From: Dehalococcoidia bacterium
Lineage (GTDB): Bacteria; Chloroflexota; Dehalococcoidia; Bin125
Reading direction: 5' to 3'
Assembly (NCBI GenBank): GCA_007571275.1
Contig: RKRS01000163.1
Span: forward strand, 1 to 15,968
Length of the DNA stretch: 15,968 nucleotides
In this document: positions 6,832 to 14,050 of the stretch, piece after piece
How positions within the stretch are numbered: the first letter of the stretch is position 1
Layout of the letters: every line of letters begins with the position of its first letter
Notes under the pieces: generated by a model
Database searches by the model: none
Told to the model about the DNA's origin: nothing
The model's input: only the letters and a program-made list of their open reading frames with translations
Made by a program: the position numbers and the translations under genes

Positions 6832-7236
6832 CTATATGGGCTCAAACTTGGGCAGAGTGAACTCGTCCGTGATGTCATCGAAGGCGACTTTGACTCTCAT
6901 TCCGACGTGGACGTCGTCAGGCCCAACGTTGACCAGATTGGTATGCATCCGTGGGCCTTCATCGAGTTGCACGACCGCGAGCGTGTAGGGAATCTCCGCC
7001 TTCCACGACGGGTGGTAGAGCTGATGCATGCGCACCCAGGTATAGACCTCGCCGTTGCCAGCGGACTCGCGCCATTCCCAATCGGTCGACCAGTCCTTGT
7101 AGCAGCGGTCGCTGTACGGGTACTGATAGTGATCGGCCGAGGGGAAGTATTGCAGCAGGAGCTTGTGCTCCTTGAGGCCGTCGAAGAATGGCTGGGTGTT
7201 CTCGTCAGGGTTGGGAAGCGGCTTGTCGTATGCCAT
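6832..7236 (-). CDS. DUF35 OB-fold protein with degenerate zinc ribbon, thiolase partner
   Basis: The 134-residue protein follows the DUF35 plan: an N-terminal rubredoxin-like zinc ribbon region, then an OB fold. HKLLLQ at 24-29, the conserved STDWEW at 50-55, SAGNGEVYTWV at 58-68 and IPYTLAVVQLDEGPRM are typical. Aligned to the usual C-x2-C...C-x2-C ribbon, the ligands read Phe31, Ala34, Cys45 and Asp48, so three of four cysteines are missing and zinc is unlikely to bind. DUF35 proteins form complexes with thiolase-fold enzymes, bind acyl-CoA or channel intermediates, and are often encoded next to them. Here the thiolase-fold gene ends 16 nt upstream. I choose the ATG at 7236 over longer in-frame starts because the extra 43 residues are low-complexity Ser/Arg-rich and overlap the thiolase gene. 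The AGGA in the thiolase stop region is about 14 nt from the ATG. Confidence 0.9.
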   Translation of the reverse strand: MAYDKPLPNPDENTQPFFDGLKEHKLLLQYFPSADHYQYPYSDRCYKDWSTDWEWRESAGNGEVYTWVRMHQLYHPSWKAEIPYTLAVVQLDEGPRMHTNLVNVGPDDVHVGMRVKVAFDDITDEFTLPKFEPI

Positions 7237-7252
7237 TGACGTTCGAGTGTTC

Positions 7253-8443
7253 CTAGTTGGCGTTGGGCGAGAGGATGAGCGTGCCATGCGTGTCGAGCGT
7301 GCCGCCATTGCCCGAGCACAGGACGATGTCATGCTTGGCGATCTGGCGGTCGCCACCGGAGCCACGGGCTTGGATCACCCCTTCAGAGACCGGGGTCATG
7401 CCCCACATGTAGTAGGACGAGAGCTGACCACCGCCGGTGTTGATCAGTGGTAGCTCGGCCTCAGGATCAGCAGGATCTTCGGGGTAGAGGCCGATTGCTT
7501 CGCCCGGCTTGGCCAGACCGTAGTCCTCGATCGTGCGCAGGACCGTGTAGGTGTAGCAGTCGTAGAACTCACAGATGTCCACGTCATCCGGCCCGACGCC
7601 GGCCATCTTGAACGCCGTCTCGCCGGCGATGACCGCGCCCGATGTCGTGCCGGTCTCTACCTCAGCGTGTGGCAGGTTGCCGGGATGCCCCTGTCCCATT
7701 CCCCAGATGTAGGCGGGCGACGACGGTAAATCGCGGGCTCGGTCAGCAGTCGTCACAATCGTGCACACCGCGCCGTTGGAGACCAGGCAGCAATCGAGCA
7801 GGTGGAACGGGTCCACGATCCAGCGCGAGTTGTGGTAGTCCTCGAGCGTCAGTGGCTGGCGCATCGTGGCGTGGGGATTGTCAACGGCGTATCGACGCTG
7901 CGTGACGGAGACGCGGCCGAGATCGTTGTTGGTGATGCCGTAGCGCTCCATGTATCGACGAGCAGCCAGCGCGTACGACGTATTGGCGCCGTAGAAGCCG
8001 AAAGCGGGCATCAGCGAGGCCATGCCACTGGGACCACGACGACCAGCGCCGCCGTACGCTGCGCCAGCCGAGCCGCCCTGCTGTAGCGGCGCGTCAGAAA
8101 AGACGCAGGCGACATAATTGGCCATCCCGTGGTGCACCGCCATGGCCGCGTACTGAACCATCGCCGAGGCGGTCGCACCGTACGAGTTCATGTGATTGAG
8201 AAGTCGCAGATTGCGCAATCCGAGATAGTTCTGCAGCGGAATCCCGATCCCGGTACCCATCATCCCGGTGATACCTGGATTGACCAGCAGGCCATCCAGA
8301 TCGTCCTTCTGCAGACCAGCGTCTTCCATGGCCAGCTTGATCGCCTCGCCAGCGAACCAGGACGCATCGTGTCCGTAGACCTTGCCCATTTCTGTAATGC
8401 CAAGTCCGCAGATCGCGGTTTGACCTCTGATCGGATCACTCAT
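7253..8443 (-). CDS. thiolase-fold protein (SCP2/Ltp2-like) lacking the nucleophilic Cys
   Basis: The 396-residue protein has the thiolase fold of SCP2-type acyltransferases: an N-terminal AICGLGITEMGK segment (10-21), EAIKLAMEDAGLQKDDLDG at 33-51, DVDICEFYDCYTYT at about 287-300 and a late VLCSGNGG with Cys376. In normal thiolases the Cys that carries the acyl group lies in C-A-S-G at about residue 90; here the aligned residues are GATAS and the position is Gly89. The G-H-P motif for the catalytic His is also replaced, by SSYYMWG at 342-348. Tyr-rich segments (294-299, 344-345) sit where the active site should be. Ltp2-type aldolases, which are thiolase-fold enzymes partnered by DUF35, also lack the Cys and use Tyr side chains, so retro-aldol cleavage is a better guess than thiolysis. 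GGAAGG is 7 nt before the ATG. The next gene is its DUF35 partner. Confidence 0.92.
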   Translation of the reverse strand: MSDPIRGQTAICGLGITEMGKVYGHDASWFAGEAIKLAMEDAGLQKDDLDGLLVNPGITGMMGTGIGIPLQNYLGLRNLRLLNHMNSYGATASAMVQYAAMAVHHGMANYVACVFSDAPLQQGGSAGAAYGGAGRRGPSGMASLMPAFGFYGANTSYALAARRYMERYGITNNDLGRVSVTQRRYAVDNPHATMRQPLTLEDYHNSRWIVDPFHLLDCCLVSNGAVCTIVTTADRARDLPSSPAYIWGMGQGHPGNLPHAEVETGTTSGAVIAGETAFKMAGVGPDDVDICEFYDCYTYTVLRTIEDYGLAKPGEAIGLYPEDPADPEAELPLINTGGGQLSSYYMWGMTPVSEGVIQARGSGGDRQIAKHDIVLCSGNGGTLDTHGTLILSPNAN

Positions 8444-8458
8444 GGCATCGCCTTCCCG

Positions 8459-8485
8459 TGCCGACTCTGTGTCTCTCAGTCGGCA
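8459..8485 (-). other. hairpin just ahead of the thiolase-like gene's ribosome binding site
   Basis: An 8-bp perfect stem (8459-8466 with 8478-8485, TGCCGACT/AGTCGGCA) with an 11-nt loop ends 2-3 nt before the GGGAAGG ribosome site of the thiolase-like gene on the minus strand. It lies in the 72-bp gap after the SDR stop. There is no U-tract, so it is not a classic terminator. It could be an mRNA-processing or translation element, or chance. Confidence 0.3.
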
Positions 8486-8515
8486 GTCTAAATGCTCGCT
8501 TCGCCGCGCTGCGGG

Positions 8516-9328
8516 CTAGAGGACCGTGATGTCTTCGCCGCCGTCAACGTTGATCGTGTTGCCCGTCACCCAGTTGGAATCGTCAAGGCTGAGCGCGATG
8601 ATCGCTCGGGCGATGTCCGCCGGTTCGGTGACACGCCCGGATGGGTTGTGATTCTGGGCGAAGTCGAGCAACTGCATGCCGGCCGGAATCTTCTCCAGGG
8701 CGGGAGTGTGAGTGATACCGGCCTTGATTGCGTTGGCGGCAATCCCTCTGGGGGCAAGCTCGACCGCCAACTGTCGAAGATGCGCCGCAAGCGCCGCTTT
8801 GGCCGCTGACACCGCGCCGTATTGAGGGATGACGCGCACATCGCCGCCTGAGGTCATGCCATAGATCTTGCTACCGACGCCCAGCAGATCACGCGAGACC
8901 ATGTCCTGTGTCCAATAGACGACTGAATTGGCCATCACGTCGAGCGTCATCTCCATCTGTCGCTGCGTGATCGGACGATCCTGTTTCTCGCCGACGTACG
9001 GGCCCAGCGTGCCGAAGGCGAGCGAATGCAGCAGTACACGGACACTGCTCGGGCTTCCATCGACATCGAGCAGTTCGCGCAGGCTGTCGAGCATCGTGCC
9101 GCGTTTGCCAGCGTCAGCGGCGTTCATGTTGTGGAAGACGGCGCGGCGTCCGTGCGATTCGATCTCGCCGATGATTCGCTCGACATTGGCCATCGTCGAG
9201 CGACGGTCGAGGTGGACGCCGGCAATGTTCATGCCCGCTTCGGCGAGCGCCACGGCGGTCGTCCCGCCAAATCCTGAAGAAGCGCCCAGGATGAGCGCCC
9301 ACTGACCATCGAGTTGCGGATGACGCAC
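8516..9328 (-). CDS. short-chain dehydrogenase/reductase with FabI/FabL-type Y-x6-K site
   Basis: The 270-residue protein has the classical SDR nucleotide motif GASSGFGG at 15-22, as in FabL, and the FabI-like segment LLHSLAFG at 99-106. The catalytic pair is Tyr170 and Lys177 with six residues between them (YGAVSAAK), the spacing of enoyl-ACP/enoyl-CoA reductases rather than the three of ordinary SDRs. DGGED near the C-terminus (262-266) matches the usual SDR DGG. A reductase of an enoyl thioester, or a ketoacyl reductase, is therefore plausible. The GTG start at 9328 is supported by AGGAGG 7 nt upstream and by the position of the first strand. It is 72 bp before the thiolase-like gene and 44 bp after the M20 gene, and may work on the same CoA-ester pathway. 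Confidence 0.92.
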   Translation of the reverse strand: MRHPQLDGQWALILGASSGFGGTTAVALAEAGMNIAGVHLDRRSTMANVERIIGEIESHGRRAVFHNMNAADAGKRGTMLDSLRELLDVDGSPSSVRVLLHSLAFGTLGPYVGEKQDRPITQRQMEMTLDVMANSVVYWTQDMVSRDLLGVGSKIYGMTSGGDVRVIPQYGAVSAAKAALAAHLRQLAVELAPRGIAANAIKAGITHTPALEKIPAGMQLLDFAQNHNPSGRVTEPADIARAIIALSLDDSNWVTGNTINVDGGEDITVL

Positions 9329-9372
9329 AGATCGACCTCCTGCTGCCTGTCTGCTACTGCCTGAATGTTCGC

Positions 9373-10698
9373 CTAGAGCCGTTGGGCGTTGGTAAAGCGA
9401 CGCACGACCTCGAACAGGATCTGAATGCCGGTATTGAGACCCTCGATGGACGTGCGCTCGTTGTGACCGTGTACGCCGGCGGCGAGCGAAGCATCCATCA
9501 GCGTCGGAACGAAACCGTATGAGTGTACGCCGTAGCGTCTGAGCACCCGAGAGTCCGTGAATCCCACGCAGGTGGAGGGAATGACCAATGCGCCCTCGAC
9601 CTGCTCCCGCACGACATCCTCGATCACGCTGACCATTTCCGTCTCGAAGCTGCTCGATGGCCCCATGCTGCCAAAGACCACCTCGATCTCGACTTTCGCA
9701 TCGTCAATCACGTCGCGCATTTTCTTGATGAAGTCGTCATAGGATTCGCCAGGCAGGAGACGGCAATCGAGCGTGGCCTCGGCGTCGGCGGGGATGACAT
9801 TGTGCTTGATCCCGCTGGTCGCGCCGGTGTTGGAGATGGTGTCGCGGGTGACCGCGGCAAACGCGGGATAGGTCTGGCAGAGCTTGGTCACGCTGGGAGC
9901 GGCGCCTGGCCAGGCGTTGGCGTCGCGCATGCGCTGCAACGCTTCCGCAGTGTGCGGCTGAACGGTGACGGCCCGATCCCAATTCTGGATCGCGTAGAGC
10001 GCTCGAATCAGACGTTCGACGGCGTTGTCGCCGTGCGGCGTGGAGCCGTGCCCTGGCTGACCCTCAGCGCGGAGCTTGAGCCACAGTGGCGACTTCTCCG
10101 ACGGCGCGCAGGCAAAGATCGGTCGATTCGAGCCGAGCATGTTGAGCGCGCCCATCCCGCCCTCGTTGAGCGCAAACTCCGGCTCGGTGATCCAGCCACG
10201 CGCGTTTTGGTCGAGCCACTCCATCCCATAAGCGGAGCCAGCTTCTTCATCGGCGACCGCGAGGAAGACGATGTCACGGTTGGGCGTGAGATTGAGGCGC
10301 TTGAAGAGCAGCATGACCAGCAGCTCGAGCGTGCCCATGCCCTTCATGTCGAGTGCGCCACGACCCCAGAGCATGCCATCCTGCTCGACGGCGGCGAACG
10401 GATCGACGTCCCAGAATTCTCGCTGCACCGGTACGACATCGGTGTGGTTAAGCAGCATCAAGGGACGCTCTGCGCCGGTGCCGTGAAGACGCGTACGCAT
10501 CGAGACGCGGCCCGGGCCGGCCTCGACGTATTCGCACTCATAGCCTTCCGGCTCGAGCAGGCTGGCGAGATACTCTGCGGCGGCCTGTTCGTTGCCTGGC
10601 GGATTGGAGGTGTTGATACGGAGGTAGTCACGCAGGGTTGACGTAATCTCCGCGGTCACGTCGTCCCAGTTGATGCCGAGTTGGGGAGTGGTAGTCAT
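9373..10698 (-). CDS. M20 family metallopeptidase/deacylase
   Basis: The 441-residue protein carries the M20 (ArgE/DapE/carboxypeptidase G2) signature. NHTDVVP at 84-90 gives His85 and Asp87, GRGALDMKG at 112-120 gives Asp117 as bridging ligand, ADEEAGS at 149-155 gives the catalytic and ligand Glu151/Glu152, and HGHNE at 410-414 gives the C-terminal His. These enzymes hydrolyse amide bonds of acyl-amino acids or short peptides with two metal ions. A dimerisation domain at about 205-330 starts with GQPGHGSTP (213-221). The exact substrate cannot be read from sequence; the length fits a broad peptidase or N-acyl-amino-acid amidase. The ATG at 10698 has no clear ribosome site, and the sirtuin gene ends 40 nt upstream, so coupling or a leader is likely. 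Confidence 0.93.
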   Translation of the reverse strand: MTTTPQLGINWDDVTAEITSTLRDYLRINTSNPPGNEQAAAEYLASLLEPEGYECEYVEAGPGRVSMRTRLHGTGAERPLMLLNHTDVVPVQREFWDVDPFAAVEQDGMLWGRGALDMKGMGTLELLVMLLFKRLNLTPNRDIVFLAVADEEAGSAYGMEWLDQNARGWITEPEFALNEGGMGALNMLGSNRPIFACAPSEKSPLWLKLRAEGQPGHGSTPHGDNAVERLIRALYAIQNWDRAVTVQPHTAEALQRMRDANAWPGAAPSVTKLCQTYPAFAAVTRDTISNTGATSGIKHNVIPADAEATLDCRLLPGESYDDFIKKMRDVIDDAKVEIEVVFGSMGPSSSFETEMVSVIEDVVREQVEGALVIPSTCVGFTDSRVLRRYGVHSYGFVPTLMDASLAAGVHGHNERTSIEGLNTGIQILFEVVRRFTNAQRL

Positions 10699-10738
10699 GC
10701 TTCGAGTATAGGTATCGAGCAGGGTTGATCAGGCTCGA

Positions 10739-11536
10739 TCAGGCTGGCGGCTCGTCAAGGATGTCCTTGACCTCAGCGGTGATGCGCGACATCAATTCGC
10801 CAGCCTTGTCGTGGATCGCAACCGCGCAGTAGCGGGAAATAATCGTCGGATCGAGATTGACTTCAATCATCGGATGGCCGCGCTGTCCGATCGCGAAGGC
10901 AAAGTCAGCCGCCGGCGAGACCACGGCCGTTGTGCCAACCAAGATGACGCAGTCGGCCTTCGACGACTCTTCATAACAGCGTTGCAAACAATCGGGCGGG
11001 ATTGGCTCGCCAAACATGACGGTGTCGGTCTTGACGATGCCTCCGCACTGATCGCAGCGCGGCGGAAACAGCTCGGGAATCTCATCGAAGGGAGAGCGGG
11101 TGTTGCAGCTGATGCAGCGCAGCAGCGTTGAGCAGCCGTGGATTTCGGTCAGGCTCCCGGTTCCCGCGGCTCGATGCAGGCCGTCGACGTTCTGCGTGAT
11201 GATGTGCTTGATCACCCCGATTCGCTCCAGCTCAGCCATGGCGTAGTGGGCGTCATTCGGCTGGGCAGTTGCGATGGTTGCCGTCAGCTCATCGGGATGG
11301 CGTCGCCGCTCAGCGACGTTCTGCCACCATTCAGCCGGATCAGCGGAGAATTGCTCATACTGATTGAGCGGCGGTTCTCCGTGTTTGGTCCAGAGTCCGT
11401 CCTTGCCGCGAAATGTCGGAATGCCTGATTCCGCCGAGATGCCGGCGCCAGTCAGTGCGATGCAGTAATGCGATTCGGCGAGGATCGCCGCGGCGCGCTC
11501 GATCAATTCCTGGTGCGGGTCGACGGACTCGGTCAT
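10739..11536 (-). CDS. NAD-dependent protein deacylase, Sir2/CobB (sirtuin) family
   Basis: All sirtuin motifs are present in 265 residues: GAGISAESGIPTFRG at 30-44 for NAD binding, TQNVDGLH at 114-121, catalytic His133 in EIHG, and a structural zinc site with Cys141, Cys144, Cys161 and Cys164. It removes acetyl or other acyl groups from protein lysines using NAD and gives nicotinamide and O-acyl-ADP-ribose. Acting on acetyl-CoA synthetases and other CoA enzymes is a known sirtuin role, so linkage to a CoA-ester gene cluster is of interest, but not proof. ATG at 11536 has only a GAGAG about 10 nt upstream. A possible leader ORF and two hairpins lie between it and its apparent promoter. The stop is 40 nt before the M20 gene. 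Confidence 0.94.
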   Translation of the reverse strand: MTESVDPHQELIERAAAILAESHYCIALTGAGISAESGIPTFRGKDGLWTKHGEPPLNQYEQFSADPAEWWQNVAERRRHPDELTATIATAQPNDAHYAMAELERIGVIKHIITQNVDGLHRAAGTGSLTEIHGCSTLLRCISCNTRSPFDEIPELFPPRCDQCGGIVKTDTVMFGEPIPPDCLQRCYEESSKADCVILVGTTAVVSPAADFAFAIGQRGHPMIEVNLDPTIISRYCAVAIHDKAGELMSRITAEVKDILDEPPA

Positions 11537-11562
11537 GGGAACATGTCTCTCATATACGACAA

Positions 11563-11580
11563 CGCCCCCTGCCGGGGGCG
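11563..11580 (-). terminator. GC-rich hairpin with short T-tract upstream of the sirtuin gene
   Basis: Perfect 7-bp stem CGCCCCC/GGGGGCG with a 4-nt loop, followed on the minus strand by TTGTCGTATATG. It is 26 nt before the sirtuin ATG and 25 nt after the candidate leader ORF. It could terminate the small transcript or attenuate the sirtuin transcript. The U-tract is weak. Confidence 0.45.
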
Positions 11581-11599
11581 CATCTTCTCGTGTGCCTGA

Positions 11600-11617
11600 G
11601 GCTCCCTAACGGGAGCC
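11600..11617 (-). promoter_or_regulatory. hairpin enclosing the stop codon of the candidate leader ORF
   Basis: A perfect 7-bp stem GGCTCCC/GGGAGCC with a 4-nt loop (GTTA on the minus strand); the TAG stop of the 21-codon ORF overlaps the loop and the second arm. A ribosome at the stop would block the stem. Together with the hairpin 19 nt downstream this resembles a translation-coupled attenuator. Confidence 0.4.
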
Positions 11618-11671
11618 GAGACGATCGACTTGAAGTACTCCATAGACGAGGTGAATGTTCAGCTTGCGCAT
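11606..11671 (-). CDS. candidate 21-residue leader peptide ahead of the sirtuin gene
   Basis: ATG at 11671 is preceded by AGGAGG with a 5-nt spacer, one of the best ribosome sites in the window. The ORF encodes 21 residues, MRKLNIHLVYGVLQVDRLGS then Arg, and stops with TAG inside a hairpin loop. A promoter-like pair lies 32-60 nt upstream. The peptide has no transmembrane helix or known family; Leu, Val and Ile make up 8 of 21 residues. It could be a leader peptide that controls the sirtuin gene, a small protein of its own, or chance. A ribosome profiling signal or conservation of the peptide in relatives would settle it. Confidence 0.5.
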   Translation of the reverse strand: MRKLNIHLVYGVLQVDRLGSR

Positions 11672-11702
11672 CGGATCCTCCTCTCTGTTCCCAACCGCCT
11701 TC

Positions 11703-11731
11703 ATGGTAACTGATCTGGGCAGAAAAGTCAC
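11703..11731 (-). promoter_or_regulatory. candidate promoter for leader ORF and sirtuin gene
   Basis: On the minus strand GTGACT (11731-11726) is 17 nt from TACCAT (11708-11703). Each box matches the sigma70 consensus at four of six positions. Initiation about 7 nt further would give a short leader ending in the strong AGGAGG of the 21-codon ORF. The opposite strand of the same gap must hold the control region of the M23 peptidase gene, for which I see no clear promoter. Confidence 0.35.
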
Positions 11732-11813
11732 TGCGCCCGATTCCACCAGCTGCGGTAAACTTCGACAATATGTGGATAGTGGGCGATCGGCGATCAACAA
11801 TCAGGAGTGAGCC

Positions 11814-13103
11814 ATGTTGAGGCTGCCTGAGCCGCAGCGAAACAGTCGGCTCGGCGGCTGGGCATTGATGGAGAGCTTGCCCCAGCGAACGGCCACTTCG
11901 GGGCAGCGGTGGTCACTGGCGATCATGGTCGCCGCAACGTTGGTCGCCATCGCGGCCGTCGCCTTCGACATCCGCCTGTCGTCCGAGGTCTCGCTGGCCT
12001 CAGGGCCGATCACGCTTCCAACTACGGAATCCACACAGCGAGCGGCGCCTGAGACCGCTACCGCCCCGACCGTCACCACGCAGCCCACCGCCATCAACAG
12101 GCCAGCGGACGACACGGCGGAGTTTGCGTCCATCAGCCCGGACGATCCGTCGCCAACACCAACTGAGCCGACCAGTCCAGCGCAGTCGGAACAGCCAACG
12201 TCGAGCGCAACATCGCCTGCGGAACCGACCGCTTCGACCTTTGCTGATGCTGAAGTGTCCAGCACAGAGACGTCTACGCCCGTCCTCGACGATCCCGCCT
12301 CACGAATTCGCGAGTATCTGGAACTCTCGCCAGGGGCGCAGCTTCCCGTCTCGTTCAGATATGAGGTGCAGGAGGGCGATACCGCATCGAGCATCGCGGC
12401 GCAATTCGGTCTGGAAGAAGCGACGGTCCTGTTCAACAACTTCGACATCTACGATCCGGACCAGCTGAGCGTGGGTCAGCTTCTGTTACTGCCGCCGATC
12501 GACGGTTTGGTCTACATCGTCCAGTCAGGCGACACGCTCGACGCCGTGCTGCTCAACTTCCAGGCCGATATGGAAGAGACGTTGGCCTGGCCAGCCAATG
12601 AAATTTCGAGTCCTGAGCAGATCTATGCCGGCCAACCGCTGCTTCTGGTCCGGGGCTCAGCTTCGCTGGCGGGAGGTGGCAGCCCGAGCGCCTACACCGG
12701 CTCGCCCGCTACGTCATGCGCCGAGCCGGGCTTCACCATCTACCTCGCTTATTCAGGAATCAGCACCTACTTCAGAGCGCCCAGAAACAACGCATTCGGC
12801 TATCACACCGGCGTGGATTTCGTGGCGCCGAGAGGTGAGTTGATCGGCGCCGCCGCCGCCGGGCAAGTCGTCAGAAAATCCTGGGACCCGTCGTGGGGCA
12901 ATTACCTCGAGATTGACCATGGATGCGGATATTGGACACGTTATGCGCACCTCGACGCTTTCGCTGTTGATGAAGGCCAATGGGTTGACGCAGGGGCGTA
13001 CATTGGCACGGTAGGCAGCACCGGCGATTCCACTGGCGCGCACCTGCACTTTGAGATCATCATCAACGGTGAACCGGTCAACCCCCTTGCGTGGTTGAAC
13101 TGA
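11814..13103 (+). CDS. membrane-anchored LysM-M23 peptidoglycan endopeptidase
   Basis: The 429-residue protein has a cytoplasmic N-terminus, one transmembrane helix or uncleaved signal at about 34-51, and a Pro/Thr/Ser-rich spacer at about 62-160. Two LysM domains that bind peptidoglycan follow at about 182-228 (YEVQEGDT) and 233-279 (YIVQSGDT). The M23 (LytM/Gly-Gly endopeptidase) domain lies at about 325-429. Its metal site is complete: His331 and Asp335 in HTGVD, His412 in HLH as ligands, and His379 and His410 as catalytic His. It should cut peptide cross-links in the cell wall during growth or division, or activate amidases. AGGAG is 6 nt before the ATG. Downstream genes start after a 47-bp gap. 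Confidence 0.95.
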   Translation: MLRLPEPQRNSRLGGWALMESLPQRTATSGQRWSLAIMVAATLVAIAAVAFDIRLSSEVSLASGPITLPTTESTQRAAPETATAPTVTTQPTAINRPADDTAEFASISPDDPSPTPTEPTSPAQSEQPTSSATSPAEPTASTFADAEVSSTETSTPVLDDPASRIREYLELSPGAQLPVSFRYEVQEGDTASSIAAQFGLEEATVLFNNFDIYDPDQLSVGQLLLLPPIDGLVYIVQSGDTLDAVLLNFQADMEETLAWPANEISSPEQIYAGQPLLLVRGSASLAGGGSPSAYTGSPATSCAEPGFTIYLAYSGISTYFRAPRNNAFGYHTGVDFVAPRGELIGAAAAGQVVRKSWDPSWGNYLEIDHGCGYWTRYAHLDAFAVDEGQWVDAGAYIGTVGSTGDSTGAHLHFEIIINGEPVNPLAWLN

Positions 13104-13150
13104 TTGGGACGCCCGAGCTGTCCTAACGCCGTGCTGGGCCGGAGGTTGGT

Positions 13151-14050
13151 ATGAGCCTACGAGAACCAGGATTTGATTCCTCGGGCTGGACGCATGATTA
13201 CGCCACCACCAATGGCGTGCGACTCCACTACGTCACGCAGGGCGAGGGTCCACTCGTGCTCCTGCTGCACGGCTTCCCCGAGCACTGGTACTCGTGGCGA
13301 CACCAGATCGGCCCGTTGGCCGAAGCCGGTTTCCGCGTCGTCGCTCCTGATTTGCGCGGTTACAACCTGTCCGACAAACCGCGCGGCGGTTACGACATCA
13401 AGAACCTGACCAAGGACGTACGCGGCCTGATTCGGGCGCTGGGCGAGCGTTCTGCGACGGTCGTCGGCCACGACTGGGGCGGGGTCATCGCGCTACAGTT
13501 CCCGATCGACTACCCACGCGCCTGCGAGCGCCTGATCGTGATGAACGCGCCGTTGATCCGATCCTGGTACTGGGGCAAACGCAACTACCCGAACAACGTG
13601 TACGCGCTGTTGATGCAGATTCCCGGCCTGGCAGAGCGGCGTGGTTGGTCGGATATCGACCAGACAACAAAACGGGTCTTCTCGGGCGTCGCAGCCAATA
13701 GCGACGCCTTCACCGACGAGGACATCGAGATATTCGCCGAGGCGCTGAAGCAACCGAAGGCGCTCTCATCGGCGATGAAGTACTACCGCTCGATCTATTG
13801 GCCGGACTGGTTCCTGACCTGGCCTGACCGCAATGAGCGAATCACATGCCCGACGCAGTTCATTTGGGGGCGAGAGGATCAGGCGGTTCGGTTGCCATTT
13901 ATGGAAGAGGCGGCGGAACGGGTTGATGATTTGCGGACCGTAGTGATCGAGAATGCCGGGCACTGGGTGCAACAGGAACAACCGGCCGAAGTGACGGCCG
14001 CGATGCTGGACTTTCTCGCGCCTCAGAGCGCGGAATCGCCATCGTCATGA
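13151..14050 (+). CDS. epoxide hydrolase (alpha/beta-hydrolase fold)
   Basis: The 299-residue protein has an oxyanion HGFP motif at 40-43, nucleophile Asp108 in GHDWGG, acid Asp243 in GREDQ and His271 in AGHWVQQE. A cap domain at about 137-225 carries Tyr151 (Y-x6-P before PGLAE) and Tyr212 (KYYR), which line up with the two ring-opening Tyr of soluble epoxide hydrolases. This favours an epoxide hydrolase over a haloalkane dehalogenase. The reaction would be epoxide plus water to vicinal diol through an ester on Asp108. GGAGG is 5 nt before the ATG. The stop overlaps the start of a paralog as ATGA (14047-14050), so both are made from one transcript. Substrate unknown. Confidence 0.93.
   Translation: MSLREPGFDSSGWTHDYATTNGVRLHYVTQGEGPLVLLLHGFPEHWYSWRHQIGPLAEAGFRVVAPDLRGYNLSDKPRGGYDIKNLTKDVRGLIRALGERSATVVGHDWGGVIALQFPIDYPRACERLIVMNAPLIRSWYWGKRNYPNNVYALLMQIPGLAERRGWSDIDQTTKRVFSGVAANSDAFTDEDIEIFAEALKQPKALSSAMKYYRSIYWPDWFLTWPDRNERITCPTQFIWGREDQAVRLPFMEEAAERVDDLRTVVIENAGHWVQQEQPAEVTAAMLDFLAPQSAESPSS

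Noticed and set aside
7237..7365. Longer N-terminus (43 more residues) for the DUF35 protein
   Set aside because: The extension is Ser/Arg-rich, overlaps the thiolase-like coding end, and DUF35 homology begins after the ATG at 7236.
10727..10745. GATCAGGCT repeated twice, 10 bp apart, at the sirtuin stop
   Set aside because: Two short copies in GC-rich DNA, no further copies and no dyad symmetry; probably slippage or chance.
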